A stretch of DNA of 64,000 bases from Symbiodinium natans (lineage: Eukaryota > Sar > Dinophyceae > Suessiales > Symbiodiniaceae): assembly GCA_905221605.1 (NCBI GenBank), contig CAJNDS010002484.1:1-64000 (forward strand). The letters run 5' to 3'. The notes under the pieces are model-generated. The model saw nothing but the letters and a program-made list of their open reading frames with translations, made no database searches and was not told where the DNA came from. Within the stretch, counting starts at the first letter, position 1, and each line of letters starts with the position of its first letter. Shown piece by piece: positions 36,402 to 45,177 of this stretch. The position numbers and the translations under genes are program-made.

Positions 36402-37718
36402 ATGCCTTCTCCCAAGCGATGGCTCCAGCCTTCCTCGGATGGTGGTCAGAATGGTGGAGCTGGAAATGGTGCAGCTGAGTCTCTGGGTGAAAGGGCGGTG
36501 CTGGAAGAGGTAATGCCTGGCGCTGAAGAACATCTGGAAGAAGCCTTGGTTGCAGAAGGCCCCAATGTGGGTATGAATCCCAATGTGGATATGGTTAGCA
36601 ATGCTGAAGCTGAAGGACGTGCTGTCTCTGTATCGCCAAAGCCTGGTAAAAAAAGGAACTGGGACGCGACTGGTGGTATAGACCGTGAAATGGAGGTGAC
36701 TGTTTTACGCGTGTTGCAAAAGCATGGGTATCAGCCGTCGACTTCAACTTCGGGCCGAATGGTGGATCAAGGGTCTCAGACCAATCTGAGTGGAGAGGTG
36801 CTGCAAGCTGCCAGGAGGCCTCTGAACAAGATTAAAGGGGATCCCTCGGCGAGTTCCCTAGGTGGTGGAAGCGGTTACGAACAGAAGGGCGCGGACAGCT
36901 TTGAAGCTGCACCAACTGCTGAATACGCCATGGGGGAGGAGGAGATCTTACAGATGGAGGCTGAAAGGTTGCGCCAGTTGTCAGAAGAAGAGGATGAGAT
37001 GCGTCAAGTCTCTGAAATGGATGGTTTTCGGAAAGATGAGCATCTGATCAAAGCGTGTGATGGGACAACGTGGGAATGGCACTTCCACGAAGATGGGAGA
37101 CAATATTACTACTGCCTGGATACGCAGGAAAGCAAGTGGACATTGCCGGCTGTAGGTGAAAAGATGAAGAGTGACGAGGTGGTTGAGTCTCCTTCGGGCA
37201 ATGAGCTGGAAATGGAGGCTGCACTGGGTCCTTCATCATCTACTCCGACGCCTGAGTCTACGAGGGCATTCCAGGGTAGTGTAAATAGTGTAGGTGAAAA
37301 GGATTTTTCCTCTACTATCGGGGATAGCGGTTTTAGGGCTGGTGGTGACGCCCAGACCTCGGGTTCTCCTGATGAGGAAGGAATTTCTGGAATCCGAGCA
37401 GACATCGCTGGAGAACATCTGGATCGGGAAGAAATGGAAGCGCTTTCTGAGGGTGTGGCAGCGGTGGAATCGGTGGGTCCAGAGGAAAAAATGCCCAATG
37501 CGGAGATTGGAACTGTGTCGGCTGCGGAAGAGCGAGTGGTGGATGTGGTACCTGTCGTTCAGGAAGGTGGTCCTGGAGATTTGGATGACGGAGGGAAAAA
37601 GTTGTGCGTTACGACTGAGGAGGTCTCTTCGTTTGGTGCCAAGAATCCTGCCATTCAAGGGAAAAAAGAAGCTTCTGGAATAGCTGGAGACACGGTTGAT
37701 CTGAAAGATGAGGCCTGA
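36402..37718 (+). CDS. Element ORF1: acidic protein with WW domain
   Basis: 438 codons, first ATG 68 nt after the LTR. A low-complexity acidic N-terminus precedes a short Glu-rich predicted coiled coil (about residues 178-208, ILQMEAERLRQLSEEEDEM). A WW domain follows at about 222-251: W224/W226, the GRQYYY aromatic block 232-237, T241, W246 and P249. WW domains bind proline-rich ligands, often on RNA-processing proteins. The remainder is acidic and Ser/Glu-rich. It ends TGA at 37716-37718. The frame one base back (-1) is open from 37712 and becomes ORF2, so the two may be joined by frameshifting or separated by an indel. No capsid-like fold recognised, although position suggests a gag-equivalent. 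Confidence 0.75.
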   Translation: MPSPKRWLQPSSDGGQNGGAGNGAAESLGERAVLEEVMPGAEEHLEEALVAEGPNVGMNPNVDMVSNAEAEGRAVSVSPKPGKKRNWDATGGIDREMEVTVLRVLQKHGYQPSTSTSGRMVDQGSQTNLSGEVLQAARRPLNKIKGDPSASSLGGGSGYEQKGADSFEAAPTAEYAMGEEEILQMEAERLRQLSEEEDEMRQVSEMDGFRKDEHLIKACDGTTWEWHFHEDGRQYYYCLDTQESKWTLPAVGEKMKSDEVVESPSGNELEMEAALGPSSSTPTPESTRAFQGSVNSVGEKDFSSTIGDSGFRAGGDAQTSGSPDEEGISGIRADIAGEHLDREEMEALSEGVAAVESVGPEEKMPNAEIGTVSAAEERVVDVVPVVQEGGPGDLDDGGKKLCVTTEEVSSFGAKNPAIQGKKEASGIAGDTVDLKDEA

Positions 37719-37789
37719 GCGCCAATGAAGCGCGGGTCAATGTGCCAGATAGTACCTGGAGTGCAGAGGAAGCACGGGTTGAGGCACAT

Positions 37790-38815
37790 ATGGTGTCACG
37801 TTCCGCGGACGACTGCAACAATGGAGCGCAGGTCTCCGTAGCAGCTGACGACGGAGGTTCACAGGTGGACGCACTGGTGCAACCTGAAGTTAGCAGCGAG
37901 GAACGAAATGGCAAAGGCTACACCGGAGCCAATGTGGCAGCTGTGGCCAACGATAGTGGTGATTCTCTTTTGGAAACCATGGAGCCAAAGGAGCCTGCGG
38001 TGGAAGAAAATGTGCCTGCCGCGGATGAGCAATCCAACAGCCCTGCAGTGGAAGAAAATTTGCCTGCTGCAGAAGGTTTGATAAAAGACTCCAATGGTGG
38101 GTCCACTCCCACGAAGGGGGAAGTATTGCCGTCTGAAAGCTTGCCGGAAGTCGACACCGAGCGAACTGTAACAGATGAGGCAAAGCCATTGGCTGGAAAA
38201 GAGGAAGGTCCTGAACCCCTTGAGCACAAGGTGGATGATCTTGTGGGACTCCTGCAGGAGCAGGACAAGCAGCTTGACCCAAAGGTGGAAACAAGGGATG
38301 TTCCAGGAGCCGATGACACAGAGATGGTTTCTGAAGAACAGGCAAAGGAAGTGCCCAATGAGGGAGCCTTGGTGACACCTGGGGAGCATTGTTATCAAGC
38401 AGGAGATAGGATCACTGCTCTGGTGCGTTGCATCAATGTATATGGAGCTTTTTTGGAACACGGTGATCTGAATGTGCTGATTCCTGAAGAAGGGAAAAAT
38501 ACACCTTCTTTCAACATTGGTGACACTGTCTGTACGACAGTGAAGAGGGTGGATGATGATGGCACTGTAATTGTTTATTCCTACCTGGTTTTTGAAGAGG
38601 ACGAGGAGGACTCTTCTCCAGCGCAGCGCAAATGGAAAGACGGCGGCTGGGATGCGTGGTGGGAAAATTCATGGTGTGCTGGTCAATGGTACCAAGATTC
38701 CAACGGTCAATGGGACTGGAAATGGGAAGAAGAGCAATCCGATGAGTGGTTTGCTGATCAGGAGTTATCCTCAGAAGAACAAGAGGAAAGGCAACTCTAT
38801 GGAGAAAAGATCTAG
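37790..38815 (+). CDS. Element ORF2: acidic protein with S1-like and Trp-rich regions
   Basis: The frame is open from 37712, just inside the end of ORF1. The first ATG is at 37790, giving 341 residues; a GTG at 37742 is the other possible start. The N-terminal two thirds are acidic, with a doubled PAVEEN(V/L)PAA motif. Residues about 201-267 resemble an S1/OB RNA-binding domain (GDRITALVRCINVYGAFLEH, then FNIGDTVCTTVKRVDDDGTV). Residues 282-319 are Trp-rich (WDAWWENSWCAGQWYQDSNG). It stops at a single TAG (38813-38815), after which the same frame continues open into ORF3. ORF2 and ORF3 are therefore probably one product made by stop readthrough, or one ancestral ORF with a nonsense mutation. 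Confidence 0.7.
   Translation: MVSRSADDCNNGAQVSVAADDGGSQVDALVQPEVSSEERNGKGYTGANVAAVANDSGDSLLETMEPKEPAVEENVPAADEQSNSPAVEENLPAAEGLIKDSNGGSTPTKGEVLPSESLPEVDTERTVTDEAKPLAGKEEGPEPLEHKVDDLVGLLQEQDKQLDPKVETRDVPGADDTEMVSEEQAKEVPNEGALVTPGEHCYQAGDRITALVRCINVYGAFLEHGDLNVLIPEEGKNTPSFNIGDTVCTTVKRVDDDGTVIVYSYLVFEEDEEDSSPAQRKWKDGGWDAWWENSWCAGQWYQDSNGQWDWKWEEEQSDEWFADQELSSEEQEERQLYGEKI
38813..38815 (+). other. In-frame UAG separating ORF2 and ORF3
   Basis: Context AAG ATC TAG AGA GCT. The frame upstream is open for over 1 kb and downstream for 4.5 kb, with no other stop until 43343. This is either a programmed readthrough site or a recent nonsense change. Confidence 0.85.
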
Positions 38816-38872
38816 AGAGCTCTTCTGGAGGATGGAAAAGCTGATAAGGCCTATGTGGGCAAAATCACTGGG

Positions 38873-41800
38873 ATGTTGCTGAGTCGTACAATAGACGTGG
38901 TGATGGAGTGTGTTGCAGATCATGCATTCCTGAACGCGGAAGCTCGGCGTGCATACGGCATCTTGCAAAGTGATGGTTGGAAGCCCGATGGTACAGAATG
39001 TGCAGGCTTGGGAAAGACAACCACCTTTTCCCGAAAGCAGTACCACAACGCGCTCTACGAACTGGCACGTAAGAAAAGGAGATTTAGTGGACCAGTCGTG
39101 GGTGAAGCGGTGGCAATGTTGCTAAGCCAAGGCAAAGATGAACTTTGGAATGCGCTTTGGCTGGATACCAAGCGGTTTTTGCAGGAGCTTGATGGTGCAG
39201 TTGAATCTATGAGTAAAAGAGAAAACAAGCCAATGGAAGCCTACATGGATCCAGATCAGTATAGGAAGGCTCACATGACGCCAAAAACTGTGTCACCAGG
39301 GCACAGCAAGCTGTGCAAGTTTTTCAATCAGGGAAGGTGTCGCAATGGAGATGAGTGTTCCTATGAACATCGTCGTTATGGTGAAGGTTGGCCAGGAGGA
39401 GGACCAACTGAGCCAAAGAACAGCCAAAAAGCTGGAGACGAGGATGGGGACATTGGTGACCCTCCTACAGAGGAAGGCACAGTGGATGAGGCACAGCAGG
39501 AGCGGGAGGATTCAGCTTTCAGAGCCAAGTACAACTTTGGTAAAGGTGCATCAAAGGGTGAGTCTGTGTCAGTCGAGCCAAAGAGGCAAATGTGTCTGTA
39601 TTACAACCAAGGAGGTTGTAAATACGGAAATTCCTGCAGATATTCGCACGACGAAAAAGCGGTTTTGGAAGGGACTTGGGAACCCGGCAGATCCTGGGAC
39701 AATGCTTCTCGGAAAGCCATAAGGGACGCAGGGTTCCATCATTGCTGCTTCGACTACTACCTCAAAGGGAAATGTCGCGTGCGATATGGTTGCAAGTATT
39801 CCCACGACGAAATGTCTGAAGAGCGACTGGCCCAACTGAAGCATCTGGCGAATGTGGCGAACCATGTTTCGTTTCAAAGAGGAAGAGGATTGGAGATTTC
39901 CGACAGGAACACCTTCCAACCACCGGTAAGTGGGGGAGCGGAATCTTCATCATCTTCGGCACCACAGGCGTTGCAAATGACCAATGTGTCAAAGAAAACA
40001 GGTGAGGGTGATACACTGGATGGAGCAGATGGAGATGTACAAAAGGATTCGGTGGCAGAGTCTACCACGGTACGTCTTCAGAATCCAGAAGAGCCAATAG
40101 AAAATTGGATGGCTCGCAACAAACACTTGTGGGTGTATACACCTCACGCAAGTGACGTGATGATCAAACTTGGTGTAACCAATGTCAGAGAGCTACAAGA
40201 GTATATCTTCGTGGAGGATTTGGTGGAAAAAGGGGTTAACAAGGTGACGGCCTGCAAAATTCTGCAATTGGTGGGTGGTGTTCATTACCGGCCAATGTCG
40301 CCGGATGTGGCTGTGTCTACCAACGCATCGGTACGCATGGAGCAATCTTCTGGAAGCCGTGAAGCTGGAAGAGGTGGGGTGAGAACTATCTCTCAGGTGC
40401 GTGAAGCTGAAGGTCCTGGTACAAAGGAGATGCCGCGAGGGTCTTATCGAGAGATTTTCGACACAGGCAAGTACCGTGACGCTTGGACGCTTGCGCAGAG
40501 ATCCCCGCTGTGCGTGCAGAGGTTGCGATTGGTGGGAGTTGGAATGCCACCGGTGAACCCGCCAACAAAGGCGTATCGGTCAAGATCAAGCCCTTTTAGA
40601 AGGGGAAGGCCCTTGCTGGATCGGAAACAGGTGCGACTGGTGCCACGCTCTCGCTCACAACGGCGTGTGCAGCCGGCGGAAGTGGTGGAAAAGCCAAAGC
40701 CACTGGAACCGGTAAAGCCTCGTGGTGGTTTGTCGTACCCATTCAGCAGAGCGTGGGCAGATTTGGTGGATGATGATGATCAGGCAGGAGCTCTGGTCTC
40801 CTATGCTGATTCCTCAGGTGATTCAAGCGAGGAAGAAACCAACAGCGCGCGACACCTGCGGGAAACCTTTTTGCGAGAAAGGGATACACAAAGAACTGAG
40901 ACACGTGGCAATGTTCCACTTGCTGGTTCTTCAAGCTCCAATGATGGGCAGAAAAAATCGGTTCACCTTGGCGAAGGGCGCGACAAAGCGTCGCGGGGGG
41001 AGACCCGCCAAGAAGTGACTTCTCAAGTTTTTTCGCTACCACAACCTTCTCGTCGAACTGAGCAGTCTCAAAAAAGAGCAAGGGATGGCTCAGTTATAGT
41101 TGGTTCGCTGGCGGTGGGCTCCACGGATGAGGTTTTACCTGGGCAAGGCGTTGCTGGACAGGTGAACGTATCTGAAAGCGCTCAAGTTCTACCTGGGCAA
41201 GAAGTGGCTGGACAGGAGACGGCGCTAGAAGGAGCAGTGCAAATTCCTGGCGAGGAGACTGATCAAAAAGAGGGAGAAGGTGGGAGCAATGAACTCCGGG
41301 GTGATGGTGCGAAGATATTGGATGTTAGTCCGGTGAAGAAGGACCATCAGCAATTGCTTACTAAAGGCCTTCTGAAGCAGATTTATTGGAAGGTTGCTGT
41401 CGGCAAGTTGCCTGTGGGGCAAAGGGACTGTCAGAAGGGGTCCAATAAAATGGATCGAAATTTAGTTATTAGCATGTCATCCGAAGGTGCAAGCGAACAG
41501 GATTTGAACCTGGCACTGGTGGACGATGCTGATCAGTCAATGGATGATGGTACATTGGTGGTTATGGTGTGTGACCCACGAACGCTGATTCAGTCGCCAA
41601 CAACTGATTGGGTTACGCGTCGCGGTTTGACCGATCGTACCATCTGGCCGGCAATAGCGACTGCAGCACAGAGGATATGTGCTGAAATGGTTCAAGTGGA
41701 TGAACTGAACGCCCAGTTGGAGACTGGGACACTCCTTTTTCAAAGGAGAGATCAAGGACATTATGGTGATTTGCATCATTCGTTCCATGAAAATCCGTGC

Positions 41801-43345
41801 TTGCCGGCGGTGGGAAATTATCCTCTCTCGGTGATGGGTGCATTGATGTCTCCTGGCCTGGAAGGGGAATTCAGAAATACTGAAAAGTTTGGAACTGCTA
41901 TGGAGGCAATCGCCTACGATTGGAGTCGCAGTCCGGGCATGGAAGTTCACGTTGAACTTATGGCGAGGGTAGCCAAATTGGTTGCTCCGTTCCTTACCCT
42001 AGGAGGCCAAGGGTCGGTGGTGAATTCAGAATTTCTCTGGCAGCGCGGGAGGGATCAAATGATGGAGTTCCTTCAGGCGGCGACTTGTGCTGATCAATTG
42101 GAGGTTCTCTGGAAAAGGATGGACGACGATGCTGACGAGGAAGTGGATCCTTCAGGGATGGTGCTGGAGATTCTCGGACAGCAAGATGCGGTACTTGAAC
42201 AAGGGATCAATGAATCCCCTATTCCCATCGAAGATGCTGGAAGTGAGACAATTGGTGACACTGGAAGGGATGGCAAAGCGCCAGAAGTTTCTCCAGAAGA
42301 GGAGACATCCAGTGGTTCATCAAGATTGGCAGGCACCAGAATGTTCTTGTGGTCGGTGTATTCTCGCGTCGCTTCCAACTGGGATTTCTCTACGCAGGAC
42401 CGCACTACTGGTAGGATCTTTGACAGCACGAAGGGGTATCCTGGTGAAGGACCGGACAATGGTGACGATTTTTCCTCTAAGAGGAACTTACCCTGGATCT
42501 CTGAAGATTACCTCGACGAAGTGGTGTCAAAAAAGATGGAAAGGTCTTCAGATATGGATGGGTTGGATGGGTTTGTTCCGGAAAGTGAGGGACAGTCGGA
42601 AAAGGTAGAGGTGGAGAATGTTACTGCCTCTAGAATTCTTATGGCTCTTTGGAAAAAGGGATATAGAGCTGGGTATAGGAGGTTGTGTCGTTCGAATGTA
42701 TCTGGATCCAAGGTTGGAGCAATGAATCATCCAATCAAAAAGGTGCGGAAGATCGGCACTAGAAAGGCCTTCGTGAAAACGTTCAATGTTTTTGGATCGT
42801 CTCAGCATGGCTCAGGAGCTGGTGGAAAACCAATCATGAAGGTGGTAGGACCAAGGCCAGGTTTTCCAGCTGTACTCAAGGCATCAAATACTGATAGCAC
42901 CTTGGGTGAAGGGAGCAGTTCTCAGGTACATGGCAATGTTCATGTAGAGCAGAATCGCCCTATGGACCGGTACGAGGCGGAGCGTCTGGAGAAGAGGAAG
43001 AAAGGCTTCTGCTATTGGTTCAGCAGGGGAAAAGATCGCTGCAAATTCGGTGAGAGTTGCAAATTCATCCATTCAGAAGATGATGTGGTGCTACAATCGT
43101 ATTGGTGCAAGTACTATGTGGCTGGGAGACACTGCTTCTCTGGAGAGAACTGTAAGTTCTCACACAATGCAACTGGTGTAAGGTGTATCCAGTTTGCTCA
43201 GTCTGGGAAGTGCCGTTATGGGGACAAGTGTGTCTTTGAGCATGGTGATCCGCTGGATGGACAGAGGCCAAGGTCTCCAAGGACGCCCCCAAGGGATAGT
43301 CCAAGGAGAAGTGCTGGTACAAGAGGTGGAGGAAAGGAGATTTGA
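38873..43345 (+). CDS. Element ORF3: ~1490-residue protein with six CCCH zinc fingers
   Basis: The frame is open from 38816, straight after the UAG. The first ATG is 38873 and a GTG lies at 38855, so an independent start is unproven. Three N-terminal CCCH fingers: C148/C156/C162/H166 (C-x7-C-x5-C-x3-H), C241/C249/C255/H259 and C292/C301/C307/H311 (x8). Three C-terminal fingers: C1380/C1390/C1396/H1400 (x9), C1412/C1421/C1427/H1431 and C1438/C1447/C1453/H1457. This class binds single-stranded RNA (CPSF30, TIS11 type). Between them are a compact helical segment at about 410-470 (VMIKLGVTNVRELQEY), a basic Arg/Ser stretch at about 550-600, two VLPGQ repeats (754, 772), and an acidic helical region. 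No reverse transcriptase, integrase, protease or RNase H motif seen. Its stop overlaps the ORF4 start in TGATG. Confidence 0.82.
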   Translation: MLLSRTIDVVMECVADHAFLNAEARRAYGILQSDGWKPDGTECAGLGKTTTFSRKQYHNALYELARKKRRFSGPVVGEAVAMLLSQGKDELWNALWLDTKRFLQELDGAVESMSKRENKPMEAYMDPDQYRKAHMTPKTVSPGHSKLCKFFNQGRCRNGDECSYEHRRYGEGWPGGGPTEPKNSQKAGDEDGDIGDPPTEEGTVDEAQQEREDSAFRAKYNFGKGASKGESVSVEPKRQMCLYYNQGGCKYGNSCRYSHDEKAVLEGTWEPGRSWDNASRKAIRDAGFHHCCFDYYLKGKCRVRYGCKYSHDEMSEERLAQLKHLANVANHVSFQRGRGLEISDRNTFQPPVSGGAESSSSSAPQALQMTNVSKKTGEGDTLDGADGDVQKDSVAESTTVRLQNPEEPIENWMARNKHLWVYTPHASDVMIKLGVTNVRELQEYIFVEDLVEKGVNKVTACKILQLVGGVHYRPMSPDVAVSTNASVRMEQSSGSREAGRGGVRTISQVREAEGPGTKEMPRGSYREIFDTGKYRDAWTLAQRSPLCVQRLRLVGVGMPPVNPPTKAYRSRSSPFRRGRPLLDRKQVRLVPRSRSQRRVQPAEVVEKPKPLEPVKPRGGLSYPFSRAWADLVDDDDQAGALVSYADSSGDSSEEETNSARHLRETFLRERDTQRTETRGNVPLAGSSSSNDGQKKSVHLGEGRDKASRGETRQEVTSQVFSLPQPSRRTEQSQKRARDGSVIVGSLAVGSTDEVLPGQGVAGQVNVSESAQVLPGQEVAGQETALEGAVQIPGEETDQKEGEGGSNELRGDGAKILDVSPVKKDHQQLLTKGLLKQIYWKVAVGKLPVGQRDCQKGSNKMDRNLVISMSSEGASEQDLNLALVDDADQSMDDGTLVVMVCDPRTLIQSPTTDWVTRRGLTDRTIWPAIATAAQRICAEMVQVDELNAQLETGTLLFQRRDQGHYGDLHHSFHENPCLPAVGNYPLSVMGALMSPGLEGEFRNTEKFGTAMEAIAYDWSRSPGMEVHVELMARVAKLVAPFLTLGGQGSVVNSEFLWQRGRDQMMEFLQAATCADQLEVLWKRMDDDADEEVDPSGMVLEILGQQDAVLEQGINESPIPIEDAGSETIGDTGRDGKAPEVSPEEETSSGSSRLAGTRMFLWSVYSRVASNWDFSTQDRTTGRIFDSTKGYPGEGPDNGDDFSSKRNLPWISEDYLDEVVSKKMERSSDMDGLDGFVPESEGQSEKVEVENVTASRILMALWKKGYRAGYRRLCRSNVSGSKVGAMNHPIKKVRKIGTRKAFVKTFNVFGSSQHGSGAGGKPIMKVVGPRPGFPAVLKASNTDSTLGEGSSSQVHGNVHVEQNRPMDRYEAERLEKRKKGFCYWFSRGKDRCKFGESCKFIHSEDDVVLQSYWCKYYVAGRHCFSGENCKFSHNATGVRCIQFAQSGKCRYGDKCVFEHGDPLDGQRPRSPRTPPRDSPRRSAGTRGGGKEI

Positions 43346-44223
43346 TGGTGTATGACGACGATACCAGGATGGTAGAACTGCTGATGGAGGCGATTTCATA
43401 TGTGTCTGATGGCAAGTCAGATTTAGCTCGTGCAGAGGCGGACCCAGTGTTCAAACTCCTGAAGTTCAATGGAGACACTGAACAGATGGATACAGAATGG
43501 TGTTCATGGACCACTGGTATGCTGTCCTTGCTGGAACTTCACGAAATAGTGAAGTCGTACGAGATTTCGCTGGTGGACGTGGAAGAATGGGTCAATGACC
43601 TGAGGATATGGTTCCAGCGAGCCAATATGGAAGAAGAGAGAGATCCAAAAAGGGGCAAAAAGAGGTCCCTAGAAAGGGAGTCCAGTAAGGATACTCCTGC
43701 CAAAAAGGAGGTGGTTGGAACTTCGGAGACGGATGTCGCCGTTGAAGAAGAGGTGAAAAAGGCCAAAAAGAAGAGGAAAACTGCGGCTAGCGAGGATCCT
43801 TATACTCTTCTGGTTCCAAAGCCGAAGAAGATGCCGGCGAACATTGAGAAGGGTGGATCATCATCCAATGCGGCGGTTTCTGGAGGGGAAAAGGCCTCTT
43901 CGAGAATGCGCACAAAGGCAAGCGTCGTGGGAAAGACGAAGAAGAAAGAGAAAAGTCAAAGCCCCAAGAAGGAAGAGGTGGTAGTGGTGAAAGGTCCTGA
44001 GGAAAAGGATCGTTCCTCTGATGTGGATGCGCAAGCGTCTACCACTGTGGATGCAGAGCTGGGTCAATCTTGCCAAGCAATTGAGGACGTGAAGAGAGAA
44101 GGATTGGTATCCTCAATTCAAAGGTGTGTGCAGGATCCTGTTCTTACAGTGTCGGACCTGGAGCACGTTTTGCTGCGACTTCACCTAAGCATCGATGCCC
44201 ACCGGAAGAAGAAGAAGGGATGA
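43345..44223 (+). CDS. Element ORF4: lysine-rich protein, helical N-terminus
   Basis: The ATG at 43345-43347 shares its A with the ORF3 TGA (TGATG), a layout used for termination-reinitiation. The frame is -1 relative to ORF3 and open from 43300, so a -1 frameshift is also possible. 292 residues. The first ~95 are helical (VFKLLKFNGD, LLELHEIVKSYEISLVDVEE, WVNDLRIWF) and weakly recall small helical-bundle adaptor domains. The middle is Lys/Glu-rich with several basic nuclear-localisation-like runs (KKAKKKRKT, KTKKKEKS). The C-terminus is a short helix (DLEHVLLRLHLSIDAH) plus KKKK. Family unknown. Confidence 0.7.
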   Translation: MVYDDDTRMVELLMEAISYVSDGKSDLARAEADPVFKLLKFNGDTEQMDTEWCSWTTGMLSLLELHEIVKSYEISLVDVEEWVNDLRIWFQRANMEEERDPKRGKKRSLERESSKDTPAKKEVVGTSETDVAVEEEVKKAKKKRKTAASEDPYTLLVPKPKKMPANIEKGGSSSNAAVSGGEKASSRMRTKASVVGKTKKKEKSQSPKKEEVVVVKGPEEKDRSSDVDAQASTTVDAELGQSCQAIEDVKREGLVSSIQRCVQDPVLTVSDLEHVLLRLHLSIDAHRKKKKG

Positions 44224-44590
44224 CTGAATGGTATTGATGAGGGAATGGTTTTTTCTCTTTCTGAAGACAAGTGCGCTGGAACAGCCAATGTGCTGAAAGT
44301 ATGGTGGTTACTATTAAGGGTATGGAAATCCCTGATAGTAGAAAGTTCGTAGCCTTTTGCGTAGCGAAGACCGCGGTTCGTGGTGAAGAAGGCTGAAGAG
44401 TCTTCAATGACAAGAGAATCATGGTGGTAAAAGGATTCTCTCTGGTAAAAGGTGTTTAGCCAATGTGCTATAAATTCGTCCTGGATGACGTTAAACCATA
44501 ACATGCATTCCAAGCAGCTGGCTGCTGCCCTAATGGCAGCTTTTGGCCAAAAGTCTGCACCTCCAGTTTGTGTCCTAGGAAATCCTAGGA
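44224..44590 (+). other. 3' untranslated part of the element
   Basis: About 370 bp with no frame. Contains a hairpin GCTGCC-CTAAT-GGCAGC (44524-44540), the palindrome TTGGCCAA, and a doubled palindrome TCCTAGGA-AA-TCCTAGGA (44573-44590) immediately before the purine tract. These may be processing, packaging or polyadenylation signals; no function is demonstrated. Confidence 0.6.
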
Positions 44591-44599
44591 CAGGGGGAG
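44591..44599 (+). promoter_or_regulatory. Polypurine tract
   Basis: CAGGGGGAG directly abuts the TG of the 3' LTR, the expected position of the plus-strand primer in an LTR retrotransposon. Confidence 0.75.
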
Positions 44600-44888
44600 T
44601 GCGGAGCTGCAGTTTGTATTGTGGAAAAGAGTTGGTGTTGAAGGATAAAGGGTCAATGAACCCGGTAACCTTTCTGGCTCAAGGATGGCCAGTCCGTCCA
44701 AAGAAAACAGTCCGTGTTTGGGAGTGAGGGTTGGGTTAGTGCCCCTCTACTTGTGTAAGGGTGCCCCTTCCTTTGGCTTGGTGAACTTTAGCCCTGTGGG
44801 TTCGTCTTTCTGGTTCGTTCTGGGAAATTCATTCAGGCAACTGTTGAGGGTTGATATCCTGGTTAGCCCCCTTTCGGTTGCCCCCGTA
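44600..44888 (+). repeat. 3' LTR (289 bp)
   Basis: Same length as the 5' LTR and identical to it in my base-by-base reading. Followed by TAGGGTTTAGGG. Confidence 0.93.
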
Positions 44889-45177
44889 TAGGGTTTAGGG
44901 TTTAGGGTTTTCCCAGCACCACGGCTGCGCCCCCCAAGATTGGTCGAAGGGGGGCGCGCCGTTCTAGCATTCGTGGGCCCACCCCAAACCGCCCAAACTT
45001 TCACGGGTTTAGGGTTATCTACCCCCCAGCCCCCTATCCAGGGGGAGATTTCCACCAAACTCTAAACTCTAAGCCTTAAACCCTAAACTCTAAACTCTAA
45101 ATCCCGAACCGGGGCTTTGTGAGGGACTCGAGAGTCTGCTTACAAAACTGTGGGCGACCCCAAAACCCTAAACCCGA

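Larger units (their letters stand above)
36041..44893 (+). mobile_element. Complete LTR-type retroelement without recognisable pol
   Basis: Two 289-bp direct repeats (36046-36334, 44600-44888) begin TGCGG and end CCGTA and are flanked by TAGGG on both sides (36041-36045, 44889-44893), a 5-bp target duplication in telomere-like DNA. A tRNA-Met-type primer-binding site follows the 5' LTR and a purine tract precedes the 3' LTR. The 8.27-kb interior encodes four same-strand frames with WW, S1-like and CCCH modules. I find no D(T/S)G protease, DDE/HHCC integrase, YxDD reverse transcriptase or RNase H signature. By architecture it is a non-autonomous or divergent Copia-like element (compare LARD and TR-GAG elements) that would need a partner's enzymes. 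Alternative: a host gene set captured between LTRs. Confidence 0.88.

Noticed and set aside
36131-36478. 115-residue frame beginning in the 5' LTR, with a shorter twin in the 3' LTR
   Set aside because: Mostly LTR sequence that overlaps the ORF1 start in another frame; no domain; the 3' copy has a different end.
37109-38461. Long minus-strand frames opposite ORF1 and ORF2
   Set aside because: Antisense shadows of Glu/Ser-rich sense codons; low-information Ser/Leu/Pro-rich peptides.
36402-44223. Possible hidden reverse transcriptase or integrase in the element
   Set aside because: I looked for YxDD, D(T/S)G, HHCC and DDE patterns in the four frames and saw none; a profile search is still needed to exclude a highly diverged copy.
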